From assembly GCF_000617845.2 (NCBI RefSeq), contig NZ_DF820425.1, positions 2,655,725 through 2,719,724 on the forward strand: a stretch of DNA of 64,000 nt, written 5' to 3'. A model generated the notes under the pieces. The model searched no databases and was not told where the DNA came from. It saw only the letters and a list, made by a program, of their open reading frames with translations. The translations under genes and the position numbers were made by a program. Position 1 is the first letter of the stretch; the number at the start of each line of letters is the position of its first letter. The stretch comes from Bradyrhizobium sp. DOA9. GTDB lineage: Bacteria > Pseudomonadota > Alphaproteobacteria > Rhizobiales > Xanthobacteraceae. Below, in pieces: positions 19,003 to 29,362 of this stretch.

Positions 19003-19821
19003 TCAGTTTGTCGTCGAGATACCGCTGTTCTTTCGATCGGCCAGATACCGGCGGGGGCTCTTGCCCAGGGCCTTCTTGAACATCGTGATGAAGGCGCTTG
19101 GCGTTTCATAGCCGAGATCTTGTGAAACAGTCTGAACCGATATTCCGGCCGAAAGCCGTTGGAGTGCCACCAGAATATGCAGACGCTGGCGCCAGCGGCC
19201 AAATGTCAATCCTGTCTGCTTCTGAATGAGACGCGCCAGAGTCCTTTCGCTCATCGCGTATCGCTCCGCCCATTCGTCGAGCGTGCTGCGGTCACCGGGA
19301 TCGCGCAGGAGAGCCGCAGCGAGTTGCTGCAGGCGGATGTCGCGTGAAATCGGCAGATACATCTGCTCGGAGTCCATCTGCACCAGTTCGTCGAGCAAGA
19401 CCTGGGCGAGCCGGCTCGTCGGTCCGCCCACAGGATATAGCGGAGGGAACGCGGCAAGCCTGTCGATCAGCTCACGCACAAGGGGCGAGATCGTGAACGT
19501 GCAGCATTCGGACGGCAGCTTCATTGCACGGGGGTCGATGAAGACGCAGTAGATCTTGCCGAATGATGAGACGCAATTGCTATGCTGGACGCCTCCCGGG
19601 ATCCAGACCGCCCCCTGCGGTGGAACAATCCAGAGACCGTCCGGCGCCCGGCACATGACCGAGCCTCGAGAGGCCACGACCAACTGCCCCTTTTTATGCA
19701 CGTGCATCGGCAATTCGTCATCGTTCTGCCGGGTCTCAATGCAGACCGAGATAACCGGGCGGTCGAGAAAGTCGGGATCGATCGGCGCGTAGTTGATACT
19801 CAGATCTGGCAGCTGCATCAT
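19003..19821 (-). CDS. AraC family transcriptional regulator
   Basis: About 272 residues from ATG 19821 (MMQLPDLSINYAP); in-frame ATGs at 19860 and 20019 are alternatives and the start is not certain. The N-terminal half is a cupin sensor domain (DELPMHVHKKGQLVVASRG, WIVPPQGAVWIPGGVQHS). The C-terminal about 100 residues hold the two helix-turn-helix motifs of AraC proteins (MSERTLARLIQKQTGLTFGR and VSQDLGYETPSAFITMFKKA). It converges on the Liv operon and may be a second regulator of the catabolic cluster. Confidence 0.88.
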   Translation of the reverse strand: MMQLPDLSINYAPIDPDFLDRPVISVCIETRQNDDELPMHVHKKGQLVVASRGSVMCRAPDGLWIVPPQGAVWIPGGVQHSNCVSSFGKIYCVFIDPRAMKLPSECCTFTISPLVRELIDRLAAFPPLYPVGGPTSRLAQVLLDELVQMDSEQMYLPISRDIRLQQLAAALLRDPGDRSTLDEWAERYAMSERTLARLIQKQTGLTFGRWRQRLHILVALQRLSAGISVQTVSQDLGYETPSAFITMFKKALGKSPRRYLADRKNSGISTTN

Positions 19822-20170
19822 CCGCAGGCCTGCATCGTCCCGCGGAAACCGTACCTGCATTTCAGGTGGGCGATACACGATCTTGCTCCGATGATTGGGT
19901 CTGCTCGTTGAAGGGCGATTTACCAGTGCGACGGTCGCCAAATATAGCGGCTCTCGCTTGGGTCCGCCAAGAACAAATCGCCCTCTTCGTGAAATCACGG
20001 CATGATCTGCCGCCGCCAACGCGATCTACGGCAGAGACTGCGATAGCAGATAGTGGAGGGCTGCTTTCAGCAGAAACTACGTACGCCAGGGATGGTATCA
20101 AAGCATTTGCCCGCAGGGTCTGTTCAGCGAATGTGGTGTTGCTGGTCGAAATTGATGGAGGTAGCGAACC

Positions 20171-20476
20171 TTGAGGCGTGTGATCCTGACCGCTCAGGAG
20201 ATTGAATTCGCGTTCGCGTGCAAAACATTCGTGCTCGAGATGGATCCTCGCGCCGGGAATCAGATCATCATTGAAGGCGATGCGCTGGCCGTTCCGAAAT
20301 CTGGGAAAACACAGCGCGCGTTTCTTAATTATGGTCTTGCAAGATTGCTGCGTGTTTTCAACAGAGCGATCGAGCAAAGGGCGATCCCGCTGGAACGAGT
20401 TCCCGGACTTCTCTCCAATCTCGCTCTCTTCAGTGAGAAAGTTCTGAACGCGTTCGAAGCATTTCCCGAGCGCTGA
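20171..20476 (+). CDS. Hypothetical protein, 101 residues, doubtful
   Basis: A TTG-initiated frame encoding a protein of fairly natural composition, with an amphipathic helical second half (LLRVFNRAIEQRAIPLERVP). No domain is recognised. The surrounding 1.3 kb has no convincing gene and the opposite strand is open over the same span, so this may be a chance frame or a decayed remnant. Confidence 0.3.
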   Translation: MRRVILTAQEIEFAFACKTFVLEMDPRAGNQIIIEGDALAVPKSGKTQRAFLNYGLARLLRVFNRAIEQRAIPLERVPGLLSNLALFSEKVLNAFEAFPER

Positions 20477-21316
20477 CGAATAACGAATCTGACATCTTGC
20501 CGCCTGGCCAGGCTGCGTCATTTGCAAGGCGCGCCGGTAGGTAAGTGAGGAGGGGACTGCGCGGATCGATTGGCTAATTCGTGCGCGGAAGAGCAAGCAA
20601 AGATGGTTGCCGACTTTGAACCTGTCGATCGTGGCAGAGTAGCGCGTGTTCAGATGTCAGGCGGTGCTATGACTATGATCGTGCGACGAATGCCCACTTT
20701 CGGTCGGATAAGCCCAGTGGTGCGACCCGTAAGTCATTCCTTGTTCTCTACTCGTCGTTATCTCTCAATCAGCCACTCAGTCAGGATTTTAGGGTGCTTA
20801 CGTCAAGACGGTCGCAGGCGAACTGACGTTCTCGTCGGGGAATGCCGCAATGAAATCGCAACGAATTGGGTGAAACGAACGTGAACAGAACGCGACCGAC
20901 GGGGCTGCCGTATCAAGAAAGTCAATGACTTAGGAGATGCTCACTGCGTTCGGGACGCAGTGGTCTTAAGCCATCAGATCGCAACTTGAACCGAATGTCG
21001 GTATCGGTGGTTGCGCCTCCCCGATTTGAACCTACTCCCCAACCATCTTTGGCGGCGAAGGATCGCGCACGGACGGCGGTTTTGGGCGAACTATCGAGAT
21101 CCGACGTTCCGAGTTAGGCTGCTCTCCGGTAAGAAAACAGAGCTTCCGAATTAGTGGGTCTAGCGATGTAGCGGACCCCCGCTACCAAACATCTGCCAAG
21201 CTCCCATTTCATAGTCCGGTAGACCTCAGCCTGATGCATGGCGCCGGTCTATTTGAACGGCACGCCGCTTGTGCTGTCTGCAAGCACGCGCTGGAACGGT
21301 GGGAGAGTGTGGCGAC
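20477..21316. other. Long non-coding interval
   Basis: About 840 bases, visibly less GC-rich and with short broken frames in all phases. No RNA gene, repeat or strong terminator was recognised. It may be decayed sequence. Confidence 0.5.
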
Positions 21317-21718
21317 ATGGTCAAAGGTCTGCCAAGCGAAGTTGAAGTCATCACGCTGTTCGTGGATGACATCGCGGCTTCAAAGGCGTTCTACGCCAAG
21401 GTCTTTACAGCCGAGACCGTCTGGGAGGATGACGTCTCGTCCGTCTTGAAATTCGGCGGCCTCCTGATCAATCTTCTCGACGCATCCCAGGCGCCTGAGC
21501 TCATAGAGCCGTTACCGGTCGCGCCGTCGCCCGCGGGGGCCCGTGCGCTGCTGACGATCAGGGTCGGTGACGTCGATGCGGTGTGCTCCGCCCTTCGGGA
21601 GATCGGTGTCGATCTGCTCAATGGCCCGATCGATCGTCCATGGGGACGGCGAACCGCATCCTTCGCCGATCCTTCTGGCCATGTCTGGGAGATCGCCCAG
21701 TTGATCGGGCGTAGGTAG
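21317..21718 (+). CDS. VOC family protein
   Basis: A 133-residue single-domain VOC protein started at ATG 21317 (MVKGLPSEVEVITLFVDDI). Family features: the opening ITLFVDDIAASKAFYAKVF strand-helix, a second module with LLTIRVGDVDAVCSALREIGV, and the closing signature RTASFADPSGHVWEIAQ with the metal-ligand glutamate. No operon partners. It could be an isomerase, a resistance protein or an extradiol-type enzyme; the substrate is unknown. Confidence 0.85.
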   Translation: MVKGLPSEVEVITLFVDDIAASKAFYAKVFTAETVWEDDVSSVLKFGGLLINLLDASQAPELIEPLPVAPSPAGARALLTIRVGDVDAVCSALREIGVDLLNGPIDRPWGRRTASFADPSGHVWEIAQLIGRR

Positions 21719-21723
21719 GTCGC

Positions 21724-21808
21724 AGGACGGGTAGAGCTCTTGCAAAAAAACCATCACGCTTCACGTCGGGTTGTATCGATGGGTTTCGCTTCGGTCTACT
21801 CATCCTAC
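21724..21808. repeat. Dispersed hairpin repeat, GGATGGGT..ACCCATCC type, copy 1
   Basis: An imperfect inverted repeat whose right arm reads GATGGGTTTCGCTTCGGTCT followed by ACTCATCCTACGG; the left arm carries GACGGGTAGAGC and CCATCACG. Related copies occur at 29744-29815 and 30212-30291. It sits directly after the VOC gene and could act as its transcription terminator. Confidence 0.7.
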
Positions 21809-21813
21809 GGACC

Positions 21814-22386
21814 TCACGCAGATTCCGACTTGTCTATATCGGGGTGAACTTGAAATTCTTGGAACGTCTTTTTCAGTTGGACTTCCTGACTTTCCATTCG
21901 CGGCCTGCCCATAATGTCGATTTGCAAAACCAAGGTCGTTGCGGTGTCTACCAATTCGTTAAATCTCTTCACCGCCTTTGGATGCACGCGGATCTCAACA
22001 CCCTCACTTTCACCAAGTGATGGCTGGTTCTGGCTCGGCAGGACGTTCGACGCAATGGCTTGATGGTAGTCAACTTTAGGGTCGACAAAGTAGCCAGGGA
22101 TAAAATCCGTGTCCCCATTTTCTTCGTGATGGAACATGAATACGGCTTGAGTGAGCGACGCCTTGCCAAACTCAACAAACGCACGCCCCATGTAAAAGGG
22201 AACAGTCTCTCGGTCCCCCGTGGCTGCATGATGTAACGCTGCTTCAGGCAGTAAGATCAACTCAACCCTGAGGACGGGTTGTTTGGGTCTGGTGTCTATC
22301 CGAAATTTTCTATACGCCAGCCAAACGCCTGCGGCGGAAATACAAAGAGCAAAAATTGTAAACCAGTCTTTCAACTCCAACGACAT
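21814..22386 (-). CDS. Membrane-anchored hypothetical protein
   Basis: A 190-residue protein beginning with a short charged stretch and a single transmembrane helix (about residues 9-24: FTIFALCISAAGVWLAY), followed by a soluble domain with several beta-rich segments (VLRVELILLPEAALHH, TLVLQIDIMGRP). The soluble part has no recognised domain. Its base composition is lower in GC than the neighbouring genes, suggesting acquired DNA. It stands alone between repeats. Function unknown. Confidence 0.6.
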   Translation of the reverse strand: MSLELKDWFTIFALCISAAGVWLAYRKFRIDTRPKQPVLRVELILLPEAALHHAATGDRETVPFYMGRAFVEFGKASLTQAVFMFHHEENGDTDFIPGYFVDPKVDYHQAIASNVLPSQNQPSLGESEGVEIRVHPKAVKRFNELVDTATTLVLQIDIMGRPRMESQEVQLKKTFQEFQVHPDIDKSESA

Positions 22387-22926
22387 TGCCCCACCCCATC
22401 CCGCAACATTCCATAGGCTACACTTAAACTCCAGGGGGTTCCACCGTGTCTCATGGCGGTATCACGTTGCATCCCAGCGGTCGCCTGGTCGTGCGTCCCC
22501 GTGCTCAAATCCTTCATCACTTCGAAGAACACGCGCATGATAACGTGCCTCCTTCGTGCGGTGATCGTGCAAGAGCTTCTCGCTGTTCGTCTTTGCCGAC
22601 GATCCTTAAGTTTTCCGTCCTTGTCGAAACCTAGGTGTTTGATCTGCGACAAATCCTCGATGATTTCGTCCTGATCACCCGCTGGTTTCGCGGCGATGCC
22701 GTGCGTCTCCACCAGTCCGGCCAGCTTGAACGCACACTGCGCCTTGAGATATGGAAGCTGGCTATTTTGCGCTTGCCATCGATGGCTAGTACTGCGCTCG
22801 GCAGTATCTGACGCAGGGCGAACAACGGTTTACGAAAAGAATAAATGTAGAGGGAGAGGGCGCATTGATGCGAGCGGTTCGGCGTGCACCCGGATCAAGT
22901 GCATGCCCGCCCTGTTTCGCACTCTC
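22387..22926. other. Non-coding or decayed segment
   Basis: Two minus-strand frames (22371-22712 and 22631-22825) overlap in different phases and could be the pieces of one frameshifted gene, but neither has a recognisable domain. Otherwise no feature is supported. Confidence 0.4.
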
Positions 22927-23714
22927 GTCAACCCCTCCCCGCGAAAATATTCCCCGTTACCGAATTTCGGAAATCTCGTACACCTCACCCCATCCCGGCT
23001 CATCTTGAGGGGCGATCGCGTCGTCGTCTTGATCGCGAGCCGGGCTTGCGGTGGACGCGGCAGCGTCGGGCGCGATGGGTGCGGGCAGGGAGGGTAGTCC
23101 CCGGTGAGCTCGCGGCCGCGCGCGGACGAACGGCGCTGCTAGGTCTCGTCTCGTCAGTAAGTTTCCGGCTTCGTCGACGGAGTTGGAAATACTGCGGGCG
23201 AAATGGCGGGCCGTGCGTACGGCAAAACCGTGTGGTCCTGGCCGTCGTTGCTACGGTCAAGCGCTTGCGGAGGCGGCAGTCGCGTCAACCGGCGCGGGTG
23301 CCGGTGAATTCCGCGAGGCGCGAGGGAGGCCGGAAGGAACTCGGCTCCCGGGAGAGCGCGGCATAAGCCGTCCGACCATCGCGCAGGGAAGGCCGAGTGA
23401 TCGGCACCACCTGTATGCTGCTGTGCGGTTCTTCCTGCGGTGCATTTCGCGCAGCGGACCGCGGGTGCGATGTCAGCACCCGGCCTTCCCTGCGCCCTCT
23501 TGGCTCAAGAGGGCGGAGTGAACAAGCAAAGCTCGGGCGAAATCAGCCGCGAGATCGCGAAGGCATGTCTGCAAGCAAGATGCGAGCTGAAAGAGCAATG
23601 CAGTTGCCTCATACCCCGTCATTGCGAGCGCAGCGAAGCAATCCAGAATCCCTCCGCGGAAAGACTCTGGATTGCTTCGTCGCAAGGGCTCCTCGCAATG
23701 ACGTGGAAAGAGCG
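22927..23714. repeat. About 0.78-kb dispersed repeat, copy A
   Basis: A long sequence that recurs in the same orientation at 44421-45201 with high similarity. Long stretches are nearly identical, for instance around TTGAGGGGCGATCGCGTCGT, ACGGCAAAACCGTGTGGTCC and AAGCCGTCCGACCATCGCGC. Frames within it are Arg-rich and not convincing proteins; similar sequence is widely mis-annotated as hypothetical proteins in Bradyrhizobium genomes (from memory). Its right end contains a palindromic element (23617-23703). Confidence 0.85.
23617..23703. repeat. Palindromic element, CGTCATTGCGAG..CTCGCAATGACG type, copy A
   Basis: An 87-base imperfect palindrome: it begins CGTCATTGCGAGCGCAGCGA, has AGCAATCCAGA and TCTGGATTGCT arms, and ends CTCCTCGCAATGACG. 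It is the right-hand part of the 0.78-kb repeat and recurs at 45104-45190. REP-like elements with this sequence are abundant in Bradyrhizobium (established knowledge, from memory). Confidence 0.85.
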
Positions 23715-24008
23715 AGTCGCCTGTTCCCCAACCTGCGCCACATCTTCGCCGATCGCGTCTATCGTGGTCCAAAGTTGCTCGAGGCCATTGCTGATCTGGG
23801 CCAATGGACGATTGAAATCGTCACTCGTTCGCAGAGCGTCGGAACGTTCAAGGCCGAACCTCGACGTTGGGTCGTCGAGCGTACGTTTGCCTGGTTCGGT
23901 CGCAATCGACGACTGGCCAAAGACTTCGAGGCAACCATCGCCAGCGCCGAGGCGTGGCTTCTCATCGCAAGCATCCGCATGCTCTCCCGCAGACTGGTCA
24001 GAATCTGA
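23706..24008 (+). pseudogene. Truncated IS5-family transposase, C-terminal part
   Basis: About 100 codons encode the C-terminal end of an IS5-type DDE transposase: LFPNLRHIFADRVYRG with the second catalytic aspartate, then RRWVVERTFAWFGRNRRLAK, which carries the catalytic glutamate (VERTFAW), and DFEATIASAEAWLLIASI. The N-terminal two thirds, including the first catalytic aspartate, are missing; the frame runs directly into the palindromic repeat at its left. It is therefore a dead remnant. No terminal inverted repeat was identified. Confidence 0.88.
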
Positions 24009-24217
24009 GATATCAATTACTTATTTTGAGTCAGGCTCTGAGGAGCCCGCCCGAAGCGGGCGTCTCGAAGGATGGCCGCAGGGAAAAATCCCAAATGCGA
24101 TAGCCCTGCTGCGCAGTCCTATTGCTCTCTGCCTTGATGGCCGGCATCCTCGCACCAAATTGTGCGCTCGCACCATAGCGGCATGCGCCCAAAAAAGCCC
24201 AAGGAAGGAGGCACGCG

Positions 24218-25273
24218 ATGAAGATGATCAAAGGTCCCGCGATATTCCTCGCTCAGTTCGCGGCCGACGCGGCGCCGTTCAACTCGCTCGATGCGATCTG
24301 CGGATGGGCGGCCTCGCTCGGCTACAAGGGGATTCAGATCCCGAGTTGGGATGGGCGGCTGTTCGACCTCAACAAGGCGTCGGAGTCCCAGACCTATGCC
24401 GACGAGGTGAAGGGCATCGCAGCACGCCACGGCCTTTCCATCACCGAGCTGTCGACCCATCTGCAAGGCCAGCTCGTCGCCGTTCACCCGGCCTATGACG
24501 CGGCATTCGACGGCTTCGCCGCGCCGGAGGTGCGTGGCAACCCCGAGGCCCGCACGGAATGGGCCGTCGATCAGGTCAAGCGCGCCATCCTGGCGTCCCG
24601 GCGGCTCGGGCTTGGTGCGCAGGCGACGTTCTCCGGCGCACTGGCCTGGCCCTATGTCTATCCCTGGCCGCAGCGCCCCGCCGGCCTGATCGAGACCGCC
24701 TTCGACGAGCTCGCCAGGCGTTGGCGCCCCATCCTCGACGTTGCCGAGGAGCACGGTGTCGATCTCGCCTATGAGATCCATCCTGGCGAAGACCTCCACG
24801 ACGGTGTCTCCTACGAAATGTTCCTCGAGCGGGTGAACAACCATCCGCGCGCGAACCTGCTCTACGATCCCTCGCACTTCGTGCTGCAACAGCTCGACTA
24901 TCTCGACTACATCGACATCTACCACCAGCGCATCAAGGCGTTTCACGTCAAGGACGCCGAGTTCAACCCGACCGGCCGCCAGGGCGTCTATGGCGGGTTC
25001 CAGAGCTGGGTTGACCGCGCCGGCCGCTTCCGCTCGCTCGGCGATGGTCAGGTCGATTTCGGCGCCATCTTCTCCAAGCTCACGCAATACGACTACGACA
25101 GCTGGGCGGTGCTGGAGTGGGAATGTGCCCTGAAACATCCCGAGCAGGGCGCGGCCGAAGGCGCCGAGTTCATCCGGAACCACATCATCCGGGTGACGGA
25201 GAAGGCCTTCGACGATTTCGCAGGCCGCGGCACTGACGCTGCCGCCAACCGCAAGATGCTCGGCATCTCCTGA
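24218..25273 (+). CDS. Sugar phosphate isomerase/epimerase (xylose isomerase-like TIM barrel)
   Basis: A 351-residue TIM-barrel protein preceded by a strong AAGGAGG ribosome-binding site. Typical features are a SLGYKGIQIPSWDGRLFD segment near the N-terminus, AYEIHPGEDLHD (a metal-ligand glutamate and histidine, about residues 186-197), LLYDPSHF, KAFHVKDAEF and the late glutamate in AVLEWECALKHP. The family includes inosose and xylose isomerases and 3-keto-sugar epimerases or hydratases. It is in a two-gene unit, 14 bases before a Gfo/Idh/MocA dehydrogenase, a pairing often seen in inositol- and keto-sugar-type catabolism. Substrate not known. Confidence 0.9.
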   Translation: MKMIKGPAIFLAQFAADAAPFNSLDAICGWAASLGYKGIQIPSWDGRLFDLNKASESQTYADEVKGIAARHGLSITELSTHLQGQLVAVHPAYDAAFDGFAAPEVRGNPEARTEWAVDQVKRAILASRRLGLGAQATFSGALAWPYVYPWPQRPAGLIETAFDELARRWRPILDVAEEHGVDLAYEIHPGEDLHDGVSYEMFLERVNNHPRANLLYDPSHFVLQQLDYLDYIDIYHQRIKAFHVKDAEFNPTGRQGVYGGFQSWVDRAGRFRSLGDGQVDFGAIFSKLTQYDYDSWAVLEWECALKHPEQGAAEGAEFIRNHIIRVTEKAFDDFAGRGTDAAANRKMLGIS

Positions 25274-25287
25274 ACAGAGGTTGCAAC

Positions 25288-26463
25288 ATGGCGATCGAAG
25301 CAGGCAATGAAACCGGCGGCCATCGTCGGATCCGTCTCGGCATGGTCGGCGGTGGCCAGGGTGCGTTCATCGGTGCGGTCCACCGCATTGCCGCGCGCAT
25401 CGACGACCAGTTCGAGCTGGTGGCCGGCGCGCTCGCCTCGGATCCGGCTCGCGCCAAGGCTTCCGCAAGGGAGCTCGGTATCGCGGACGACCGGGCCTAT
25501 GGCTCGTTCGAGGAGATGGCGCGGGCTGAAGCGGCGAGAGCGGACGGCATCGAGGCGGTCTCGATCGTGACGCCCAATCACATGCATAGCCCGGTCGCGA
25601 AAGCATTCCTCGAAGCCGGCATCCACGTCATCTGCGACAAGCCGCTGACGACGACCGTTGCGGAAGCCGAGGAGCTGGTGGCGCTCGTCAGGAAGACCGG
25701 CAGGATCTTCGTCGTCACGCAGAATTACACCGGCTATCCCATGGTCCGGCAAGCGCGCGCCATGATCGCGAACGGCGATCTCGGCGAGATCCGTCTCGTC
25801 AAGGTCGAGTATCTGCAGGATTGGCTGACCGAGCCATTGGAAACCACCGGCCAGAAGCAGGCGGCATGGCGCACCGACCCGGCCCGGTCCGGCGCCGGCG
25901 GCTGTATCGGCGACATCGGCACCCACGCCTACAATCTGGCCTGCTTCGTCACCGGGCTCGCGCTCGACGAACTGCTCGCGCAATTGTCGACCTTCGTCGA
26001 GGGGCGGCGGCTCGATGACGATGTGCAGATTCTGCTGAAGTGGAAAGGCGGCGCCAAGGGCCTGCTGTGGGCGAGCCAGGTCGCCGTCGGCAATGAGAAC
26101 GGGCTCACGCTGCGCGTCTACGGCAGCAAAGGCGGCCTCGAATGGGCGCAGGAGACTCCGAACCATCTCTGGTTCACGCCGTACGGCCGGCCGAAGCAGC
26201 TCCTGACGCGCGGCGGGGCGGGCGCCATGGGCGAGGCCGCCCGCGTCAGCCGCATTCCATCGGGGCACCCCGAAGGCTACCTCGAAGGTTTTGCGACGAT
26301 CTATGCCGAGGCGGCGCGCGCCATTCGTGCGGCAGCGGCCGGCGAAAAACCGGATTCCGAGGTGATCTTCCCGACCGTCGAGGACGGCCTGGCAGGGGTG
26401 CGGTTCATCGATGCTGCGGTGAAGTCATCCGCGGGCAACGGCGCCTGGGTTCGGATGCCGTGA
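25288..26463 (+). CDS. Gfo/Idh/MocA family NAD(P)-dependent oxidoreductase
   Basis: A 391-residue protein. Residues about 12-24 contain the Rossmann motif GMVGGGQGAFIGAVH. The family motif at the first domain's end reads CDKPLTTTVAEAEELV (usually EKP), with the substrate lysine. The C-terminal domain has DIGTHAYNLA, whose aspartate and histidine are the usual catalytic pair, and LLWASQVAVGNENGL. It oxidises a sugar or polyol hydroxyl with NAD(P). It probably works with the upstream isomerase. The precise sugar cannot be assigned. Confidence 0.92.
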   Translation: MAIEAGNETGGHRRIRLGMVGGGQGAFIGAVHRIAARIDDQFELVAGALASDPARAKASARELGIADDRAYGSFEEMARAEAARADGIEAVSIVTPNHMHSPVAKAFLEAGIHVICDKPLTTTVAEAEELVALVRKTGRIFVVTQNYTGYPMVRQARAMIANGDLGEIRLVKVEYLQDWLTEPLETTGQKQAAWRTDPARSGAGGCIGDIGTHAYNLACFVTGLALDELLAQLSTFVEGRRLDDDVQILLKWKGGAKGLLWASQVAVGNENGLTLRVYGSKGGLEWAQETPNHLWFTPYGRPKQLLTRGGAGAMGEAARVSRIPSGHPEGYLEGFATIYAEAARAIRAAAAGEKPDSEVIFPTVEDGLAGVRFIDAAVKSSAGNGAWVRMP

Positions 26464-26667
26464 CTGCCCACATGCTATTCTCTTCCGGTCGTGAAACGCG
26501 TCACGCCGCGAGCCAGCGTCGCCGCGAAACGCGCCGGATATCGTCCGCGCCTTGGCATCTTGACAATGACTTGCGCCGGGGAAATACTTTATGCTTAAAA
26601 TAATTGATGTGCGGACTGCTCGGGCGAATGCGGTCGCTGGCGGGCCCCCGACCTTGCGGAGCGACCG

Positions 26668-27846
<1,179 letters not shown>

Positions 27847-27892
27847 GCCGGCCCTCTTTGACTGTGACTCGGGCGGGTGGACATCGTCTGCT

Positions 27893-27994
27893 AAAGCGCG
27901 ATGCGATGAGGATAAATCGTCATCGCGCTTTAGGTTTATTGTTTGAGCACGACTTTCGGAAAACCGCTTCACACTTTTCCGGATCATGCTCTAG
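27893..27994. repeat. Dispersed palindromic repeat (GCATGATCC..CGGAAAAG type)
   Basis: Contains an inner inverted repeat AAAGCGCGATGCGATGAGG with CATCGCGCTTTAG, then GAGCACGACTTTCGGAAAAC followed by CTTTTCCGGATCATGCTCTAG. I recognise this arrangement as a common intergenic repeat in Bradyrhizobium. It lies right after the acyl-CoA dehydrogenase gene. Confidence 0.75.
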
Positions 27995-28344
27995 AGATGC
28001 GAGTTCGTCCTCTTCCGTATCCGGTGACAGAACGAATCCAGCAACTCCTGAGTAGCAGTGAAAGTCGCAATCAATTTCTCGGCCTGCAGATGATCGGCCG
28101 AGCCGGGTACGAGCCCGTCGCGTATCTTGACGACGTCACTCAGGTGGCGTCGACCGTTCGTCGCCCGGCGTTCGGCGAACTCGAGCGCCTCCAAGTCGTG
28201 CGCGAGCTTGTCCTCTTCCTCGACCAATAGTTTCGATATGGAGGCTCGTTTTTCCGAGGCGAGGTCGCCGGCGGTAAGCAGACTGAGATAATGATCGATA
28301 TTCGCGCGAGCAATGTATCTGTGTATGGTGCCCCTGCCGTTGCC
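27991..28344 (-). CDS. Small hypothetical protein, start unclear, possibly a pseudogene
   Basis: An open frame of up to 117 codons with natural, charged-helical protein sequence: HRYIARANIDHYLSLL near the top, then KLLVEEEDKLAHDLEALEFA and TQELLDSFCHRIRKRTNSHL at the end. The protein-like sequence continues upstream of the first usual start codon (TTG at 28225-28227), up to an in-frame stop at 28345-28347, and no ATG or GTG precedes it. Either a rare start codon is used or the 5' end was lost by mutation. I recall related small proteins in Bradyrhizobium with this helical pattern. Function unknown. Confidence 0.55.
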   Translation of the reverse strand, partial: GNGRGTIHRYIARANIDHYLSLLTAGDLASEKRASISKLLVEEEDKLAHDLEALEFAERRATNGRRHLSDVVKIRDGLVPGSADHLQAEKLIATFTATQELLDSFCHRIRKRTNSHL

Positions 28345-28419
28345 CTAGGGGGATCTGCGCCGCTCTACGGTATCCGGATGGCAAGGACCATGCGAGTCAA
28401 TAATGGTGACCTTGTCAGA

Positions 28420-28635
28420 TCAGTGCGCCAGCTCCCGCAACAGCCGGTCCCGATCCTTCAGGTGCAGGCTCTGGCTGTGTCGCATGGTGGCGAGCAGCGC
28501 CAGGGCGTCCGTCGTGTCATGGCCGTGGCGGTCCAGCCGCGCGATCAAAGCCTCTTGCCGCGCAAGATGGGTCTCGCCCAAGGCGACGTGTCGCTCGGCG
28601 ATGGCAAGGTGCCTCGGGAGCATGTTGCGGTCCAT
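28420..28635 (-). CDS. Small hypothetical protein (71 residues)
   Basis: An alpha-helical protein with regular charge spacing: MLPRHLAIAERHVALGETHL, ARQEALIARLDRHGHDTTDA, ALLATMRHSQSLHLKDRDRL. It resembles the short coiled-coil hypothetical proteins recurrent in rhizobial genomes. It is next to other tiny genes. Function unknown; no transmembrane segment or export signal. Confidence 0.6.
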   Translation of the reverse strand: MDRNMLPRHLAIAERHVALGETHLARQEALIARLDRHGHDTTDALALLATMRHSQSLHLKDRDRLLRELAH

Positions 28636-28735
28636 CCGCGCTTCTACGGCGCGGCGGGGCTGGGGCGGTTGATCTGGATCAGCTTTCCTTGATCCACGTC
28701 AATGGTCCCTGTCAGGCCTCCGCAACGATCATGCC

Positions 28736-28894
28736 ATGACCCCGAACGACGAACCACCGCCGCAGAAGCCGCAGCCCGCGTCCAAACCAAGGCGCGAGGT
28801 GCAGCCGGTGGACGAGGCGCGACGGAATATCGAGGAGTACGCCGCTGATCTGCGGAAGCTGATTGGGACGCTCCGGCGGCGCCTGCTGTATTGA
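28736..28894 (+). CDS. Small hypothetical protein (52 residues)
   Basis: A short gene from ATG 28736 to TGA 28892-28894. The protein has a Pro/Gln/Lys-rich head (MTPNDEPPPQKPQPASKPRR) and a helical tail (VDEARRNIEEYAADLRKLIG). This layout matches short conserved rhizobial proteins that I recall only as hypothetical. Function unknown. Confidence 0.55.
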   Translation: MTPNDEPPPQKPQPASKPRREVQPVDEARRNIEEYAADLRKLIGTLRRRLLY

Positions 28895-29362
28895 CGAGGC
28901 GGCCCCTCGCCATGCCGCCAATGCGGCCGGCCAATCAGGCCGGGCACTCGCAACCTTCAAACGACCATCGGGCCTGAGCGCCCAGCCACAATCATTACGG
29001 CATGAAACCTTGTCAGTGTTGCTGATATTGCGTGCGGGCCTGTTCGCTCGGCCGCGCCGTCCTGCACCGCGCGCCTTCCTTTCCGCCTTTGCGGCCAATT
29101 GTAGACCTTCTCGGACTTGGTCGGCCTATGGCCGCGGCCTTCGGCATTGCGCGACCTACGCGTCGCCAAACCCGAGAGCAGCCGCCTTCGCCGGTCAGGA
29201 GATGGATTTCACAAGGCGCGGTCAGGCGCGAAGGAACTCTTGCACATGGACGGCGCTTGACTCCGCGGGCCAGCCTCGCCGCCGATCGCTGGCCTGCACG
29301 GCCCCGCCTCCAAGCCCCCATACCCCCCAGGGTGGGGCCGTGCTTCCAAGCAGGAGGTGCAA

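Noticed and set aside
19862..20596. A 244-codon minus-strand frame upstream of the AraC gene
   Set aside because: Overlaps the upstream region of the AraC gene, has no recognisable domain and low-quality composition.
21001..21050. A T-arm-like stretch (minus strand GGTTCAAATC) suggesting another tRNA
   Set aside because: The flanking bases cannot form a T-stem or an acceptor stem, and no D-arm or anticodon arm is present.
22371..22825. Two overlapping minus-strand frames that could be a frameshifted gene
   Set aside because: No recognised motif in either frame; I could not rule out chance, so no gene is called.
23500..23720. Possible CRISPR or short-repeat array
   Set aside because: The repeated words belong to a single long palindrome; there are no regularly spaced unique spacers.
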